The position numbers and the translations under genes are program-made. Source: Clostridium sp. UBA4108 (lineage in GTDB: Bacteria; Bacillota; Clostridia; Clostridiales; Clostridiaceae). Taken from it: 64,000 nucleotides of DNA. How positions within the stretch are numbered: the stretch's first letter is position 1; every line of letters starts with the position of its first letter. The notes beneath the pieces were generated by a model, which had not been told where the DNA came from, did not search any database, and saw only the letters and a program-made list of their open reading frames with translations. Where the stretch lies: assembly GCA_002381695.1 (NCBI GenBank), contig DFXM01000020.1, positions 741,605-805,604 of the forward strand. Reading direction: 5' to 3'. This document shows, one piece after another, positions 62,356 to 64,000 of this stretch.

Positions 62356-62601
62356 TACTAATTATCTAAATTTTGTACAAATATAAAGCTTATAATTGTA
62401 TACAATTACCTGTCATTATTATCAGTAATATTCTTTTAAATTTCAATATTTTAGGCAAAGACTACTAGATTTATTTTTAGGAAACTATAATATGGAAGTC
62501 ACTAAAGTTTTGTTTATACAAAACTTAGGTAATAAGGATTGTATTTTAAAATATAAAATTCACATATTAAAATTATAATGATGCACTAAAGGAGTGGTAA
62601 T

Positions 62602-64000
62602 ATGAACATTAATAAAAAATTACAAAACTTAAGGGAAGTAATGAAAAATAAGGGAATAGATATATTTATTATCCCTAGTGCTGACAATCATGGAAGTGAA
62701 TATGTAAGTGAATACTTTAGAGTAAGAGAATGGATTTCTGGCTTTACGGGTTCAGCAGGTACTGTAATTGTGACTTTAAAAGAAGCTCATCTTTGGACAG
62801 ATGGAAGATATTTTTTACAGGCAGAACAGCAACTTAAAGAAACGGAATATATACTTGAAAAAATGGGTGAGCCAGGAGTTAAAAATCCAACTCAATGGAT
62901 ATTAGATACTGTTAAGGATGGCGAAACTGTAGCATTTAATGGAAAAGTGTTTATAGTGTCAGAATTAGCTGAATTAGAAGGTACCTTAAAAAATAGGAGA
63001 GTTACTATAAAGTCAGAAGAAGATATTGTTGATGAAATATGGGAAAATAGACCATCAATGCCTAAAGGGAATCTATTTATACATGAATTAAAATATACAG
63101 GTAAATCTGCATCAGAGAAAATTAAAGAAATAAGAACAATAATGAAAAATGAGAAAATAGATAATTTCTTATTAGCATCCCTAGATGATATTGCATGGAC
63201 TTTAAATCTGAGAGGTCAGGATGTGCCCTGTAATCCTGTATTTTTAAGCTATTTATTAATAGAGAAAGAAAATGTAACATTATATATTGATATGGATAAA
63301 ATAACTTCATCTATAGAAGAGATATTGAAGGAAGCTAATGTTCAAGTCAAGAGCTATGATGAGGTAGTTTTAGATGTTGAGAAGTTAAATGGGAATATAA
63401 CTTATGATGCTACTAAGACTAACGTTTGGCTTAAAAAAGCTATACCACAAGGTGTAAAAGTTATTGAAAGAAGAAATATAACTACAGAGTTAAAGGCTAA
63501 AAAGAATAGAATTGAACTTGAAAATATTGAGAATTGCCAAGTTAAAGATGGAGTTGCTATGGTTAAGTTCTTAAAATGGCTTAAGGAAGCTATAAAAACT
63601 GAAGAACTTACTGAAATAAGTGTATCAGATAAGCTAAGAGAGTTTAGAGAATTAGGAGAAGGCTTTATAGATATAAGCTTTGATAGTATTTCAGGTTATG
63701 GACCAAATGGAGCTATAGTACATTATAAAGCTTCAAAGGAAAATCAAGCGAAACTTCAAAATAGAGGATTATATCTAATAGATTCAGGTGCTCAATATCT
63801 AGATGGAACTACAGATATTACAAGAACGATAGTTGTTGGTGAATTAACAGAGGAAGAGAAGACTGATTATACTTTAGTATTGAAAGGAAACTTAAACTTA
63901 TCTTCAGCAGTTTTCCTATATGGAACTCCAGGATGTAGTCTAGATATTTTAGCAAGAAGACCTCTTTGGAACAGAGGATTAGATTATAAACATGGAACAG
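62602..64000 (+). CDS. Xaa-Pro aminopeptidase (M24B), 3' end outside the window
   Basis: At least 466 residues, cut by the window edge. ATG 62602 follows AAAGGAGTGG. The N-terminal creatinase-like domain begins NKKLQNLREVMKNKGIDIFI and IPSADNHGSEYVSEYFRVRE. The catalytic domain is entered with ISGYGPNGAIVHYKA and the first metal ligands DSGAQYLDGTTDITRT (two Asp). The later His and Glu ligands lie beyond the end, or just past the HGT at which it is cut. It removes N-terminal residues preceding proline. A hairpin AAGTTTTGT/ACAAAACTT lies upstream near 62505-62527. Confidence 0.93.
   Translation, partial: MNINKKLQNLREVMKNKGIDIFIIPSADNHGSEYVSEYFRVREWISGFTGSAGTVIVTLKEAHLWTDGRYFLQAEQQLKETEYILEKMGEPGVKNPTQWILDTVKDGETVAFNGKVFIVSELAELEGTLKNRRVTIKSEEDIVDEIWENRPSMPKGNLFIHELKYTGKSASEKIKEIRTIMKNEKIDNFLLASLDDIAWTLNLRGQDVPCNPVFLSYLLIEKENVTLYIDMDKITSSIEEILKEANVQVKSYDEVVLDVEKLNGNITYDATKTNVWLKKAIPQGVKVIERRNITTELKAKKNRIELENIENCQVKDGVAMVKFLKWLKEAIKTEELTEISVSDKLREFRELGEGFIDISFDSISGYGPNGAIVHYKASKENQAKLQNRGLYLIDSGAQYLDGTTDITRTIVVGELTEEEKTDYTLVLKGNLNLSSAVFLYGTPGCSLDILARRPLWNRGLDYKHGT

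Noticed and set aside
62505..62527. Hairpin AAGTTTTGT/ACAAAACTT as a terminator of the DegV gene
   Set aside because: It has no T run and lies 150 bases after the gene; it may be an operator instead, without further support.

Overview
The window looks like a low-GC, anaerobic, spore-former-type Firmicute, most likely Clostridium sensu stricto. The base composition is strongly A+T, nearly every gene has an AGGAGG-type ribosome binding site, and the gene content is clostridial: FeoAB with a DtxR-type regulator, oligoendopeptidase F, ornithine racemase, DegV, DUF368 and a cobalamin riboswitch operon. There is no rRNA and no CRISPR array; one tRNA-Lys(CUU) is present.

Bases 1-18,100 are accessory DNA full of broken genes. 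A frameshifted serine recombinase (56-632) and a second copy of 61 bases of it (7904-7964) flank a RiPP cassette: a radical SAM/SPASM maturase, a 30-residue Cys/Gly/Ser-rich precursor peptide (4025-4117), an internal attenuator-like hairpin and two ABC exporter half-transporters. Behind it lie remnants of a group II intron, an ArsM arsenite methyltransferase and a DUF4177-like gene. Then comes a complete, intact-looking retron (9814-12442): a phosphoribosyltransferase-like effector, a winged-helix-like partner, an msr/msd RNA bounded by a perfect 16-bp a1/a2 repeat and containing a perfect 20-bp msd stem, and a reverse transcriptase with the NAxxH, YADD and VTG motifs. It is followed by a DinG-like helicase, an XRE regulator divergent from a zinc-ribbon/PD-(D/E)XK nuclease with paired TGTGT-N7-ACACA sites, and a topB gene that has lost its first ~100 codons. 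This is a candidate defence island.

Bases 18,100-30,000 are more ordinary: a glycerophosphodiesterase, an LRR-like membrane protein, an orphan OmpR-type response regulator whose phospho-acceptor Asp is Glu, a pentapeptide-repeat protein, a UbiA prenyltransferase, a hydrolase, feoAB with a perfect metalloregulator palindrome, and the DtxR-type regulator.

Bases 30,000-39,850 are a minus-strand block: a heterodimeric multidrug-type ABC exporter preceded by a 34-codon leader ORF and a terminator (an arrangement like the bmrB-bmrCD attenuator of Bacillus), then five GNAT genes (one fused to a zinc-peptidase-like domain), an adenosine deaminase and a SagB-type nitroreductase.

Bases 39,850-57,700 hold a NagZ-like glycosidase lipoprotein, a truncated phytase-like phosphatase, DUF368 and FUSC membrane proteins, an EamA exporter with a MocR regulator and ornithine racemase, tRNA-Lys, PepF, a phosphatase, a methyltransferase, a Bax1/YccA protein, a chemotaxis receptor and an AraC-GyrI regulator. 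Three long nested-palindrome elements (18183-18375, 49702-49951, 56445-56745) sit in intergenic gaps.

Bases 57,900-64,000 carry a cobalamin riboswitch with terminator driving cobT-cobC-cobU-cobS (nucleotide-loop assembly of B12), then a DegV lipid-binding protein and an Xaa-Pro aminopeptidase that runs off the window end.
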